Source of the DNA: a virus
Direction: 5' to 3' (one strand)
Virus record (IMG/VR): IMGVR_UViG_3300023174_000145
Span: 1-64,000 of that record
Length of the DNA: 64,000 nt
A program made the position numbers and the translations under genes. The notes beneath the pieces are model-generated. The model was not told the origin of the DNA, ran no database searches, and saw only the letters and a program-made list of their open reading frames with translations. This document shows positions 52,965 through 61,927 of this stretch, piece by piece (the stretch's first letter is position 1; each line of letters opens with the position of its first letter).

Positions 52965-52994
52965 AATGTGATGGGTATTTCTACCCATCACATT
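52965..52994 (-). terminator. Perfect 13-bp hairpin after major tail protein gene
   Basis: AATGTGATGGGTA and its exact complement around a 4-base loop. No T run follows on the minus strand (GCTATATATAAA), so it may be a partial terminator or an mRNA-stabilising 3' end that keeps major tail protein mRNA higher than that of the downstream tail genes. Confidence 0.6.
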
Positions 52995-53017
52995 ACATTA
53001 AGTTATTTGTATGTAAC

Positions 53018-53716
53018 TTAAGCAGTTACATATAGACGATCAATGATCTTTCCATAAAGTTGGTTTGCACCAGCACCAGCATTATTGAACTGTGATGAAG
53101 CCAAGAGACGGAATGTTACAGGGAATACTGTAGCTTCATTTCTCTTAATTGCAACCGAAGCAGCTTCCATAGAAACAGCACGATAACCAATGTAGATACG
53201 CTCTGAGTATTTTTCGTTATTAACAGCTGTTCCAATTTCTGGACCTGGACCAACAATAAGAATTGAACGCTCCAAAGGAGTAAGACCTAGAGCACCACCA
53301 TTAATCTCGAACCTTTTGATTGTTCCAGATGATGTCGGACTTGATGTAGCCTGAAGATCTGTTGACTGTGAACCAACAACAGCGTAAAGGTTTTCAAGAC
53401 TTGCCTCTGCAAAAGTTGTCTTAACCATTGCTTTCTGACCTTGCTTGTAAATCTTTGCAACATCAAGAAGCTGATCAACATTTACTTCACCATAATCTGG
53501 GGTAAAGTCAAATGTAACACCTTCAGATGTGTAACCAACGTGTCTCCACTTATCTGTAGCTTCTTGAACATTGCTTGGTTTTTGATAACTACCAGCGGTA
53601 TTTGCAGTCCAAATTGCTTCAGTTTTAGCAATACTAGTTTCTGTCAATTCTTGACCAACAGCACCAACGTAGAAAACGCCAGCACCAACAATAATATTTT
53701 TTGAATTGTTTGCCAT
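53018..53716 (-). CDS. Major tail protein
   Basis: A 232-residue protein (ANNSKNIIVGAGVFYVGAVG at the start; WRHVGYTSEGVTFDFTPDYG) that follows the pattern of siphovirus tail tube subunits. A strong AAGGAGG site and a hairpin after the gene both fit high expression. It polymerises into the tail tube whose length is set by the tape measure protein. Confidence 0.88.
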   Translation of the reverse strand: MANNSKNIIVGAGVFYVGAVGQELTETSIAKTEAIWTANTAGSYQKPSNVQEATDKWRHVGYTSEGVTFDFTPDYGEVNVDQLLDVAKIYKQGQKAMVKTTFAEASLENLYAVVGSQSTDLQATSSPTSSGTIKRFEINGGALGLTPLERSILIVGPGPEIGTAVNNEKYSERIYIGYRAVSMEAASVAIKRNEATVFPVTFRLLASSQFNNAGAGANQLYGKIIDRLYVTA

Positions 53717-53787
53717 ATTTTTTTTGCACCTCCTTGCATTTTTGAATTAGCTTTGGGGGCTTCCTCATTAATATAATACCACATATT

Positions 53788-54279
53788 CTATTTTCTAGTA
53801 TACTCATAAGTTAAATAAAGAGTAGAAATATAAAGTCCAGATTCAAGGCTAACTGGTGCTTTTTCATTTATTGAATAATTGTCTTGCCTTACCTTAATAC
53901 ATTTAAAATTAATTTCTTGATCCATTAAATGATTATTCATAGCCTGAGCAGATATATCAAATTGGCTCAAAACATCATAAATAAAGTTTTTAATTGGATA
54001 TAGTTCATTCCAGGGAGCAACAATAGAAAGGGTGGCTTCTTCTTTAATCATTGGAAATGTTTTAGTATCCACACCAGTATATACATAGTCATATAAAATA
54101 TATGGAGTTTTGTCAGTTATAGCATTAGAATCATTAATAGCAAAAATAGGGGGTGTAATTGTATACTGGTCTACATTCCAAACGCTTGTAGGTAGTTTAG
54201 AAGCCCCAGAAATGGCACCTCTAGCCCTATCCCAAAGATAGTTTCCAATAAGAATAATTGGTAGTTTTGTATAATCCAT
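53788..54279 (-). CDS. Tail terminator / completion-type protein
   Basis: A 163-residue protein starting MDYTKLPIILIGNYLWDRAR, placed just before the major tail protein, the normal position for the protein that caps the tail tube (gpU-like). The core has helix-strand alternation (WNELYPIKNFIYDVLSQFD). The assignment is by position and size. Confidence 0.7.
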   Translation of the reverse strand: MDYTKLPIILIGNYLWDRARGAISGASKLPTSVWNVDQYTITPPIFAINDSNAITDKTPYILYDYVYTGVDTKTFPMIKEEATLSIVAPWNELYPIKNFIYDVLSQFDISAQAMNNHLMDQEINFKCIKVRQDNYSINEKAPVSLESGLYISTLYLTYEYTRK

Positions 54280-54280
54280 A

Positions 54281-54949
54281 TTAAGTCATTGCCCTTCTAG
54301 TTATTTTCTTTGCCGATTGTTGTGCAAGACCAGAACCATTAAGATTTCCTTTATTGATACTTGAAATAGCTATATCTGATTCAATCTTTATTCCATCATT
54401 AATTCTATCATAAAAACCAATGTCTGTCAAAATCTGATTAGCATTGTTTTGCATAAATGAATCAAATGCTGATTTAAATGAACCTGCTACTCTTGTACCG
54501 CCAGGATTTGGTACAAATACTTTTTTAGAAAAAACTTGTTCTCCATTTACCTGAAATGCTAAAAATTTTCCAGCCTTTGGAACAATAGTTAAAGATTTTC
54601 CATCTTCCATAACAAAGGCTTTTCTTTTAAAAACGTCACCACTTTTTTCTGGCTTTGTTGCTTCAGTAAAATTATAGGTTATCTTTGATCCAGATATTGT
54701 ATATTTAAATAATCTAGCATTTTCATTTCCAGACTGTCCAGTTTCATAAACGTGGTGAAAAGACATATGATCTCTTCTTGCTAGGTTATCCAAATACAAT
54801 CCAAAATGTTTTCCAATTATTTCAAGACCATATTTAATTATTGAATCTTTATTGCTAGATTTTTCGTGTAATTCGGTTAAAAGCTGTGAATGATATTGTG
54901 CTACCGCCATAATTTTTTCTGGCATTTTTCCAGTATCTACTTTGCCCAT
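54281..54949 (-). CDS. Neck / head-tail connector protein (HK97 gp10-like)
   Basis: A 222-residue protein with a helical N-terminus (AVAQYHSQLLTELHEKSSNK) and later basic and beta segments. It overlaps the upstream stopper gene by one base. Location and size fit the minor neck protein that joins head and tail. Confidence 0.65.
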   Translation of the reverse strand: MGKVDTGKMPEKIMAVAQYHSQLLTELHEKSSNKDSIIKYGLEIIGKHFGLYLDNLARRDHMSFHHVYETGQSGNENARLFKYTISGSKITYNFTEATKPEKSGDVFKRKAFVMEDGKSLTIVPKAGKFLAFQVNGEQVFSKKVFVPNPGGTRVAGSFKSAFDSFMQNNANQILTDIGFYDRINDGIKIESDIAISSINKGNLNGSGLAQQSAKKITRRAMT

Positions 54950-55392
54950 TATAGACCTTCAAGTTCTTGTATTTCTTGTCTTTGTAAAACAGTTTCATAC
55001 TCTATGATTGAGCCATCAAAGTTTAGTATAGGTGTAGATCCACGAGGTTCAAATATTGTTGCACCATCTACGCCGCCTTTACTATTTGCAATATAGTCTT
55101 CTGTCCAAATAACATTTGACCCAGATCTTATTGCAACAACTCTATTTGTTGACACAATAGGGCTTTTTGTTCGGATTTTAATAAAATCTTTATTTATAAC
55201 TATTTGATCTTTTATATCTATGTTTGCAGAGTTGTTTCCCATCTTAGAGCCTAACAAACCACGAGCAACACAAGATATTGTTTCTTGTAGTGTCCAAGTT
55301 TTTGAAACCATTCCATTTGTAGCATTTCTAGTTACAGAAGGGGTGTAAACATCTGCCTTCATACTATATACCGATGCTGCTAGGCAAGACAT
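54949..55392 (-). CDS. Head-tail stopper-type protein
   Basis: A 147-residue beta-rich protein (ADVYTPSVTRNATNGMVSKT; VVAIRSGSNVIWTEDYIAN) in the place of head-closure proteins, directly after the adaptor. It has no sequence motif that proves the role. Confidence 0.65.
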   Translation of the reverse strand: MSCLAASVYSMKADVYTPSVTRNATNGMVSKTWTLQETISCVARGLLGSKMGNNSANIDIKDQIVINKDFIKIRTKSPIVSTNRVVAIRSGSNVIWTEDYIANSKGGVDGATIFEPRGSTPILNFDGSIIEYETVLQRQEIQELEGL

Positions 55393-56637
55393 TTAAATCG
55401 CCCGCAAATCCCATCGCTTATATGGTTCAAGCAATGAATCAACATATAGATTTCCTGTGCTATTAAGAATACCATCTTGGAATGTAATATCAAACGAATC
55501 ATTTTTAATTGACTTAAATCCTTTATTACGATATACAAAATCAGAGCATAATAGATCTACAAATAGTTCCATAGTTGCTTGTTTGATTGCATCTGGAACA
55601 TACTTCCATCCATATTCACCACGAACATTGAATGAACTATTTTGTCCAAAAAATGCTGGCATAGCAATAGGGTTAATATCCAACCATTCAGCAATATTTA
55701 CACCTTGCTGATATGTTCTAAGTCCATAATGACTTTCTGTAATAACAAGTGGTAAGGATAAATTATCTACTGTTTCATATAAAGAACTATCATAATAAAC
55801 GATGTCATCTGAAGTTATTTTGTCATATGACTCAATTCTTTCACCTAAGTGCAAAAGGTCGGCTCCAAGTCCAAGAGTAGACACAGTTTTATATTCAAAA
55901 TTAAATTTATCATTTGTTCTAGCATTTATTAAAAGTCTTGCTTTCTTTTCAAACTTTTCAAATGTTGATTGATTTAGATGTGTAGAGTCTTCATCTTGAT
56001 GAGAAACAAAAGAAATTTTTTGAGAAACACCACCAAAGGCTGGTCCAAAATCTATAAACTTTACTGTAATACTATAATCTTTTTCTATATGAGTTATTAC
56101 TGCAATACCATAATTTGTTTCTGAATTATCTGGAATACTTACAGCTGAAATCCTTACTTTATCTCCAACAATATAAGAACCAGTATATGGATCTGTTCCA
56201 ATATTATTAAAACCTATATATTTTTTAGGAGAATAAAAAGTATATCCGTTGCTAACAATATCTTGATTTAGATAACCATATCCCCAATATAAATCATAGT
56301 CCCCAATGCTAGGGTCTGGTAACAAATTAATTCCAGAATATTCAGCTAGTTCTAGTGCTGTTGCATAAGGTCTTATAAGACTTATATACAATTCATCTGT
56401 ATATGAATTATTTGATTGTATTCCTTGAATCTCAATCTTTAATTGACGATCATATGCGGTGGTATTTGAATCTAATAAAATACCTGCAATATTATTTTCA
56501 ATATTATTTGTTTGATCATATTGAATATATTGATCATTTACTAAATCATATACACTATATACTATAGATACTGTGTTTGATTTTGTTGTGTATGGAATAT
56601 TTAAACTAGATCCATCTGTTCTTATATATTCTTTCAC
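55393..56637 (-). CDS. Head-tail adaptor, extended
   Basis: A 414-residue protein. The C-terminal 200 residues have the adaptor pattern of helices (FEKFEKKARLLINARTNDKF, WKYVPDAIKQATMELFVDLLCSDFVYRNKGF). The N-terminal 200 residues form an extra beta-rich domain not found in short adaptors such as HK97 gp6, perhaps an outward-facing decoration. Confidence 0.7.
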   Translation of the reverse strand: MKEYIRTDGSSLNIPYTTKSNTVSIVYSVYDLVNDQYIQYDQTNNIENNIAGILLDSNTTAYDRQLKIEIQGIQSNNSYTDELYISLIRPYATALELAEYSGINLLPDPSIGDYDLYWGYGYLNQDIVSNGYTFYSPKKYIGFNNIGTDPYTGSYIVGDKVRISAVSIPDNSETNYGIAVITHIEKDYSITVKFIDFGPAFGGVSQKISFVSHQDEDSTHLNQSTFEKFEKKARLLINARTNDKFNFEYKTVSTLGLGADLLHLGERIESYDKITSDDIVYYDSSLYETVDNLSLPLVITESHYGLRTYQQGVNIAEWLDINPIAMPAFFGQNSSFNVRGEYGWKYVPDAIKQATMELFVDLLCSDFVYRNKGFKSIKNDSFDITFQDGILNSTGNLYVDSLLEPYKRWDLRAI

Positions 56638-56639
56638 TT

Positions 56640-57038
56640 TTATTCACCATTTTCAAAAGCATATACTTCTGCTGGTGTAGCCTCCCTGACCTCATTTGAT
56701 TCTGCTTTCAAGATTTCTCTTGCAAGATCTGCATCTACAAGAATAAAAGGCTCATCCATATCAAAATGTAGGTTTCCTACTTGTAGTGCTGCTCTTTTAT
56801 GTACCATAGTTAGCCAAACATTATCTTTTAGGCTATCTTCTTTTGCCACCTTAATTTCCTCTTTTTCCTTGTTTGTAAAGTTTGTTAGTGATTGAGAAGA
56901 GTTTTCATAATCTTCCCAACTAATACCAGCCTCTTTAATAACATCAATTATATCCTGTTTTCTTGCATTTTTTGTATATTCAATGTCAAAAGCCTGACAC
57001 AAATCTTTTAATTCTGTAATTGTTTTTGTATTTAACAC
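56640..57038 (-). CDS. SAP/Rho-N-like protein near capsid gene
   Basis: The first 40 residues (KTITELKDLCQAFDIEYTKN, KQDIIDVIKEAG) form a helix-extended loop-helix as in SAP or Rho N-terminal domains, which bind nucleic acid. The second half is acidic and ends in a conserved-looking EVREATPAEVYAFENG segment. In many phages this position holds a small head protein with a Rho-N domain. Confidence 0.7.
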   Translation of the reverse strand: MLNTKTITELKDLCQAFDIEYTKNARKQDIIDVIKEAGISWEDYENSSQSLTNFTNKEKEEIKVAKEDSLKDNVWLTMVHKRAALQVGNLHFDMDEPFILVDADLAREILKAESNEVREATPAEVYAFENGE

Positions 57039-57074
57039 AAATCCTCCTATCTATTTATTATACACTAAAAAGTA

Positions 57075-57104
57075 AATAAGGGTCGCATTGCTGCGACCCT
57101 TATT
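57075..57104 (-). terminator. Terminator after major capsid protein gene
   Basis: A perfect 13-bp stem (AATAAGGGTCGCA and its complement), GCAA loop on the minus strand, followed by TACTTTTTAG. Confidence 0.85.
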
Positions 57105-57117
57105 TTAAATTGTCCTA

Positions 57118-58167
57118 TTAGGAAGACAACTGCTTGCCGTAGGCAATAGCTGACTTCTCTTCCAAAGCAAGACCCATACGGACATACACTGTGTATTCCA
57201 ATGAATCTTTGCGAGGAACGAAGAACTTGTGTACAGTAACGTCTCTCTGGAAACCCCAAATTCTGTTCTGTGGCAACGTAATGTCTACGAAACCATCTGG
57301 ATACAATGGAACTTCCTGAATTGGAAGACCAAATACAGAATACTGAGCACCTGCTGGACCACCAACACGAGGAGTTACGCCATCAAGAACACGAGTAGCA
57401 ACTTCGTAAGGAACAGACTTTGTAGCCTGATTTACTGTGCGAAGTTCTGTCAATAGTTCCTGAATATGCTTGCTGTTCATATAAACCTTCAGCTGATCAC
57501 GCTTTGCCTTGAACTTACGAGGCAATGCGTTGTAGATTGCTTCAAGTGCATCTAGGCTGAACTTGGTTGTACCTGCAGAGGCACTGTTCCAAATACCAGT
57601 CATTGTTGCAGAAGCTGCAGCAGCTTCGTGACCTGTAGCACTTACGTCAAGAGTCTGACGGTAGAAACCATCAATCGTATTGTCATAGGTACCAGCTCCA
57701 TTATTACCAGCTCGACCATTAATAGCAATGTCCTCAAGATCGTTACCAAACTGAGTAGCCATCAAGCGTACAACGTGATCCTCAAGGGAGCCGCCTTCAA
57801 TTGAATCTTCTAGAGATTCTGTTGAAAGTTCGTAATCTAGACGGAACTTTGTTGTTACAAGGTTAATCTTTGTAAAGATTGCAGCTCTATTAGTTGCTGT
57901 GTTTTCTGCCTGTGAAGCAACAGATGTAAGTCTTGTACCAACACGAATCTTGTCAAGTTCCATTGTGTTTCCACGCATAATAACTTTACGACCATCATTA
58001 GCCAAAACCATCTGATCAAAAACATAATCAATAAACTGTGCTGACTGTGTTGGGTTAAGAACACCACCGTTTGAGTTAGTATCACCCTGCGACAACATTG
58101 CGCCTGGAGATGTTAGTGGAGAAATAACTGTGCCACTAGCAGCAGCTTTATTTAAAATATCACTCAT
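57118..58167 (-). CDS. Major capsid protein (HK97 fold)
   Basis: A 349-residue capsid protein from the ATG ending at 58167; a GTG four codons earlier is less likely because it overlaps the AGGTAGGTG binding site. The sequence has an N-terminal arm, an E-loop region (LRLDYELSTESLEDSIEGG-like) and a C-terminal part with PLYPDGFVDITLPQNRIWGF and RKDSLEYTVYVRMG, the style of HK97-type shell proteins. It forms the capsid after cleavage or loss of the scaffold encoded upstream. A strong terminator follows. Confidence 0.9.
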   Translation of the reverse strand: MSDILNKAAASGTVISPLTSPGAMLSQGDTNSNGGVLNPTQSAQFIDYVFDQMVLANDGRKVIMRGNTMELDKIRVGTRLTSVASQAENTATNRAAIFTKINLVTTKFRLDYELSTESLEDSIEGGSLEDHVVRLMATQFGNDLEDIAINGRAGNNGAGTYDNTIDGFYRQTLDVSATGHEAAAASATMTGIWNSASAGTTKFSLDALEAIYNALPRKFKAKRDQLKVYMNSKHIQELLTELRTVNQATKSVPYEVATRVLDGVTPRVGGPAGAQYSVFGLPIQEVPLYPDGFVDITLPQNRIWGFQRDVTVHKFFVPRKDSLEYTVYVRMGLALEEKSAIAYGKQLSS

Positions 58168-58199
58168 TTTTATTTTCACCTACCTTTTCTTTTTTTATT

Positions 58200-59939
58200 T
58201 TAGTTTAAGTATTGAGCGGAGCCGAGGAAGCGTCCCCCCCATAGAGATTCTGATTTCTCTATAGTTGTTTCTGAAGAACCGTCAAGCTCTCCAGACTTTT
58301 TAACAGCAGTATCATTTTCTACTGATTCAAGTCTTCCATTAACCTGAGTCAGAGCAGTAACAATATCTGCCAAACCTTTGTTTAACTCTTCATAACGATT
58401 TTCTGTTTCTGTTAGTTTATCTGTAAGAGCTTTTGTAACTTCTGCCAATGTATTTGCAACATTAGATACAGCCTCAACATTAGCATCAGCATTCTTTACG
58501 AGTGCCTCGCCAACAAAATTTTTGATTTCGTTTAGTGTTTTTTCAAGGTCAGTCGCTTCACCTGAATCGGTGGAAGCGTCAACTGCTTCTGCAGTTTCTT
58601 CGACTGTTTCTTCGTTAACTTCTACTGCAGCCTCTTCTGCAGGAGCCTCTGCTGGAACTTCATCAGCTGCCTCTACAGCAACCTCTTCTGCCTCAACAAC
58701 TTCGTCAACAATTACTTCTTCTACTACTTCTGTAGCCTCTGTGTTGTCAGTCATTTCAACACCTCCTTCATTATTTTGGGTGGCAACCGACATATCCTTG
58801 TTAATTGCCATATCTACTGAATCATTGTCCAGTAAAATCTCTGTATCTGATGGAATAAAGAATTTTTTAACTCTAGTAGACCATCCCTTCAAACTGCTCA
58901 TTTTATGTCCTACAAGTGTTTGTGATGGTTTCCAAGAATCTCCATCTTTTTGATAAACTCTGATAACAACGGCTGGATCTTCTTTAGTTCCAGTTACAGT
59001 AAAATCAGAGTTTGGTACTTTAATTTTACCATTAGTTATTACTCTTGTTATCTTTCCTCTTGCTGTACCGCCAGAAGATCCCCACTGTACATAATCTCCA
59101 ACACCATATGATGCCTTAGTAGCAAGAGTTTCTGGTGTTTTTCTTTTAGGATTTTGTTTTGGATATCTATTAATTGTTTCTTCATTTGTAATAGTTCCAG
59201 CATTATCTGCCTTTTTAATAGCATCAACTAATTCTGATATTGCTTTTTCAATATCTGCTTTTTCAATCTCATCTACCCATCCGACAGCAACCAAATCATT
59301 ATTACAATTAACACAAGTATATTTATCTTCAGTAGATGTAAATGCAATATCATCTTCTTCACACCAGAATACATTTTGAATGTGTGATTTATTAAAAATA
59401 CCAGTCGCTACATCGCCATCAATAGTCTTTTGAATAGAAAAAATATTAGCAAGTTGATTTGCTGGAGAATCGACAAGGGATAGTTCAACCAAGTCATATT
59501 CTTTAATTACACGAACTGTTTTATTTAAATCTTCGTCAAACTCGTTTTCTGCATCTTTTACAGCACCACCGATTGAAAAACCAGTAAGTGTTCCATCTAA
59601 AACCATTTCCCAAATGTCAGATGCACCCTTAGAAATATATGCATCTACATAAACACCATTATATGTTTTCTGAGTTTGTGTATCAAAAAATGAATCTGTC
59701 CTAAATGAAACTATTTTACCAGCGGGAATTGGCTGATGCATCAATCTTACATTACCACGAAAATTAGCAAATGCTTTTTCTGATGCAGATGATTCTACAC
59801 GATCTCCTTGACGATCAATATTATCAAGAGTAGCAAACCCAGAAACAATACGTTTTTCAGCATCAACCTTAGAAATTGGCATTGTCAATGTTACTTGATT
59901 GCCGTTAGTTAATAGGGATGCCTTTTGTATATTTAACAT
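58200..59939 (-). CDS. Prohead protease-TUDOR-scaffold fusion
   Basis: A 579-residue protein in three parts. Residues 1-180 form an HK97-type prohead protease with likely catalytic His68 (RLMHQP) and Ser122 (GFSIGG) and the end motif LVELSLVDSPAN. Residues about 192-225 have a C...C-x2-C zinc-like element, and residues about 275-350 match the HVA1/DUF2945 TUDOR domain (YGVGDYVQWGSSGG, DFTVTGTKEDPAVVIRVY). From about 395 the chain is acidic and coiled coil, as in scaffolds. The protease should mature the capsid; the TUDOR insert may bind a head component. Confidence 0.88.
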   Translation of the reverse strand: MLNIQKASLLTNGNQVTLTMPISKVDAEKRIVSGFATLDNIDRQGDRVESSASEKAFANFRGNVRLMHQPIPAGKIVSFRTDSFFDTQTQKTYNGVYVDAYISKGASDIWEMVLDGTLTGFSIGGAVKDAENEFDEDLNKTVRVIKEYDLVELSLVDSPANQLANIFSIQKTIDGDVATGIFNKSHIQNVFWCEEDDIAFTSTEDKYTCVNCNNDLVAVGWVDEIEKADIEKAISELVDAIKKADNAGTITNEETINRYPKQNPKRKTPETLATKASYGVGDYVQWGSSGGTARGKITRVITNGKIKVPNSDFTVTGTKEDPAVVIRVYQKDGDSWKPSQTLVGHKMSSLKGWSTRVKKFFIPSDTEILLDNDSVDMAINKDMSVATQNNEGGVEMTDNTEATEVVEEVIVDEVVEAEEVAVEAADEVPAEAPAEEAAVEVNEETVEETAEAVDASTDSGEATDLEKTLNEIKNFVGEALVKNADANVEAVSNVANTLAEVTKALTDKLTETENRYEELNKGLADIVTALTQVNGRLESVENDTAVKKSGELDGSSETTIEKSESLWGGRFLGSAQYLN

Positions 59940-59968
59940 AACATTTTAATTATACAATATTTCTTATA

Positions 59969-61591
59969 TTAGGCTTGTTGTCTACCTTCGCCTTGAGGAT
60001 TTCTTTGTCCAGTTTCACCATCACCAGCATTTGCTTGTCTTTGTTGATCACGTTGTCTATTACCAGTAGCTTGAGCAGTTTGATCCGCTGCTTGCTGACC
60101 AGTAAGTTTAACTGGTGTATCTCCACTTGGAATTGGTGGAAGTCCTAATCTAGTTCTAACTTCATTTGGAAGTAATACCTGCATACGAAGATATCTTTCA
60201 TCAATCTTTGATTGAGTATCTTCATCTGTAAGAGTAAGTTCATTAAATACAAGTCTGAAAAGATCAGTTTTTTCAGCAATAATTCCACTAATTTTCTTCT
60301 GTAAAACATCTTGTGCAGGTCTAGTAACTTGTTCCTTAAATGTTTTATCTGCATCTTTAGCAGCGGCAAGTGAAATACCTTCGGCACTACCGATTTTTGA
60401 TTGTGGAACACGGTGAGCCATAAGGATTTCTTCTCTATTTGATTTACGATATTTATCAAAAGAGCCTTCTTGAACCTTATCTTCTACTGCTTCCATCTTA
60501 ACTTCTACCTTGCTACCAGCCTCATCTCCAGGAAGCGGAACAACAAGCGTTCTATGGCTTTGACCACGAAGATTATTTTGGAAAAACTCAAATAGTTTTG
60601 CTTCTGCATCTCTGCTTAATTTAGCACCCTTAACCCAGAAAATATATCTAGGAGTTGCTTTATTTTCAAAATATTCAAGATTATATTTAGCTGCATATTC
60701 ATTACCAGCCATAGCGTTTTGTGCAGTAACAATAGCAGGAATACCATAATAAGTATTTGTTGGAGTGTAATTATAAATATGAATAATCTCATTTGGACGA
60801 GGATCTGCACCTATTGGTGCTGGAATATCTTCTTCATCGTGAAAGTTTTTAAAGAAAGCAAACTTGCCACCCACTAGTTGAACAAAACCATCACGAAGTC
60901 TTCTTACACGCATAGTTGCCGCTGGAATGTGACCAATATAACCAATCTCTCCAGTAGTTTTTCTACCGATTTCAATATATCCATTTCCAGTAGACTCTAA
61001 ATCAAGATACACTTTTGTTAAAGTAGCAGTAAAGGTATCATCATCATTTCTACTATCAAGCCATTCAAGAACTTCTTCTTTTGCGCCTTCAAGTTTACGT
61101 CTTACCTTTGCAACCTTTTCCTGATCACCCATAGATTCAAGTTTTTGTTTTACTGGCAAAGTATATTCTAGACTATATCCAAGACCAACAATGTTTGCTA
61201 CTTTTGCATTAATAGCAGCGTAATTAGTTGATGAAACCTCATAAATTTTTGCCAAAGAAACTGGATTATATGGAGGTTCAATAACATCAAAAAGACCATA
61301 ACCAAACTGTAATGGGATTAACTGTTTTGATTCTGCATCATCTCCACCAATACCATTTGTTGGAGGAATAAACTTTGGAGAAGGACCAACCTGTCCAGCT
61401 TTTTCTAGTTTTCTTTTAATATTTCTTTTAAAGTTTTGACCAATGCCACGATATTTTAAAAGCTCTTCTGTTGGTTTTTTAAATTCATCTTCAAACTCAA
61501 AAGATGAACTATCTCTTGATGTTCCAAGACCTATATCTCTACCAGAAATTATATATTCGTTTTCTTCAGAATTATCCATTCTTACGCTCAT
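59969..61591 (-). CDS. Portal protein
   Basis: A portal protein of about 540 residues with STNYAAINAKVANIVGLGYS, EVLEWLDSRNDDDTFTATL, the wing motif GNGYIEIGRKTTGEIGYIGH, and IIHIYNYTPTNTYYGIPAIV. The C-terminus is Gln-rich and disordered. It forms the dodecameric ring for DNA entry. The ORF is open to 61627; I choose the ATG at 61591 (GGAAGGA upstream), but the ATG at 61579 would give the usual 8-base overlap with the preceding gene. Confidence 0.92.
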   Translation of the reverse strand: MSVRMDNSEENEYIISGRDIGLGTSRDSSSFEFEDEFKKPTEELLKYRGIGQNFKRNIKRKLEKAGQVGPSPKFIPPTNGIGGDDAESKQLIPLQFGYGLFDVIEPPYNPVSLAKIYEVSSTNYAAINAKVANIVGLGYSLEYTLPVKQKLESMGDQEKVAKVRRKLEGAKEEVLEWLDSRNDDDTFTATLTKVYLDLESTGNGYIEIGRKTTGEIGYIGHIPAATMRVRRLRDGFVQLVGGKFAFFKNFHDEEDIPAPIGADPRPNEIIHIYNYTPTNTYYGIPAIVTAQNAMAGNEYAAKYNLEYFENKATPRYIFWVKGAKLSRDAEAKLFEFFQNNLRGQSHRTLVVPLPGDEAGSKVEVKMEAVEDKVQEGSFDKYRKSNREEILMAHRVPQSKIGSAEGISLAAAKDADKTFKEQVTRPAQDVLQKKISGIIAEKTDLFRLVFNELTLTDEDTQSKIDERYLRMQVLLPNEVRTRLGLPPIPSGDTPVKLTGQQAADQTAQATGNRQRDQQRQANAGDGETGQRNPQGEGRQQA

Positions 61592-61910
61592 TTGCAAATA
61601 GTTCCTTCCAGTTTCCAAGATCTCCATATGGAGTTAGACCTTCAGCCATACGATCAATATCTTCTCTAGCCTGACTATCTGTTGCTCTACCAACACCAGC
61701 CATAAATACCGCTTCTCCTTCAGGTTGTCCCCAGTATCTAGCAGCCTCTGTTATAATTTTAATTTTTTCTAAATCATATTTCATAGATGGAATATTTAAG
61801 GTATTACCATCATCGTCCATAAATAATTGTCCATTTGGCAACTTCCAGACATAAAGCCCAAAACTTGAACCATCTTCGACCACACTTAAGCCATTTTTAC
61901 GTTTTTCCAT
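61572..61910 (-). CDS. Small conserved-type protein before portal
   Basis: A 112-residue protein with GLYVWKLPNGQLFMDDDGNT, KIKIITEAARYWGQPEGEAV and SQAREDIDRMAEGLTPYGDL. From memory, ORFs of this style occur before portal genes in actinobacteriophages. Its last 8-20 bases overlap the portal start. The function is unknown; a head or packaging accessory role is possible. Confidence 0.65.
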   Translation of the reverse strand: MEKRKNGLSVVEDGSSFGLYVWKLPNGQLFMDDDGNTLNIPSMKYDLEKIKIITEAARYWGQPEGEAVFMAGVGRATDSQAREDIDRMAEGLTPYGDLGNWKELFANERKNG

Positions 61911-61927
61911 ACCACTATGATACCATT

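Noticed and set aside
58522-58953. Plus-strand frame of 143 codons rich in Ser/Ala/Thr
   Set aside because: It is the mirror of the acidic Glu/Val/Ala scaffold region of the protease fusion; the composition follows from that and no start signal is present.
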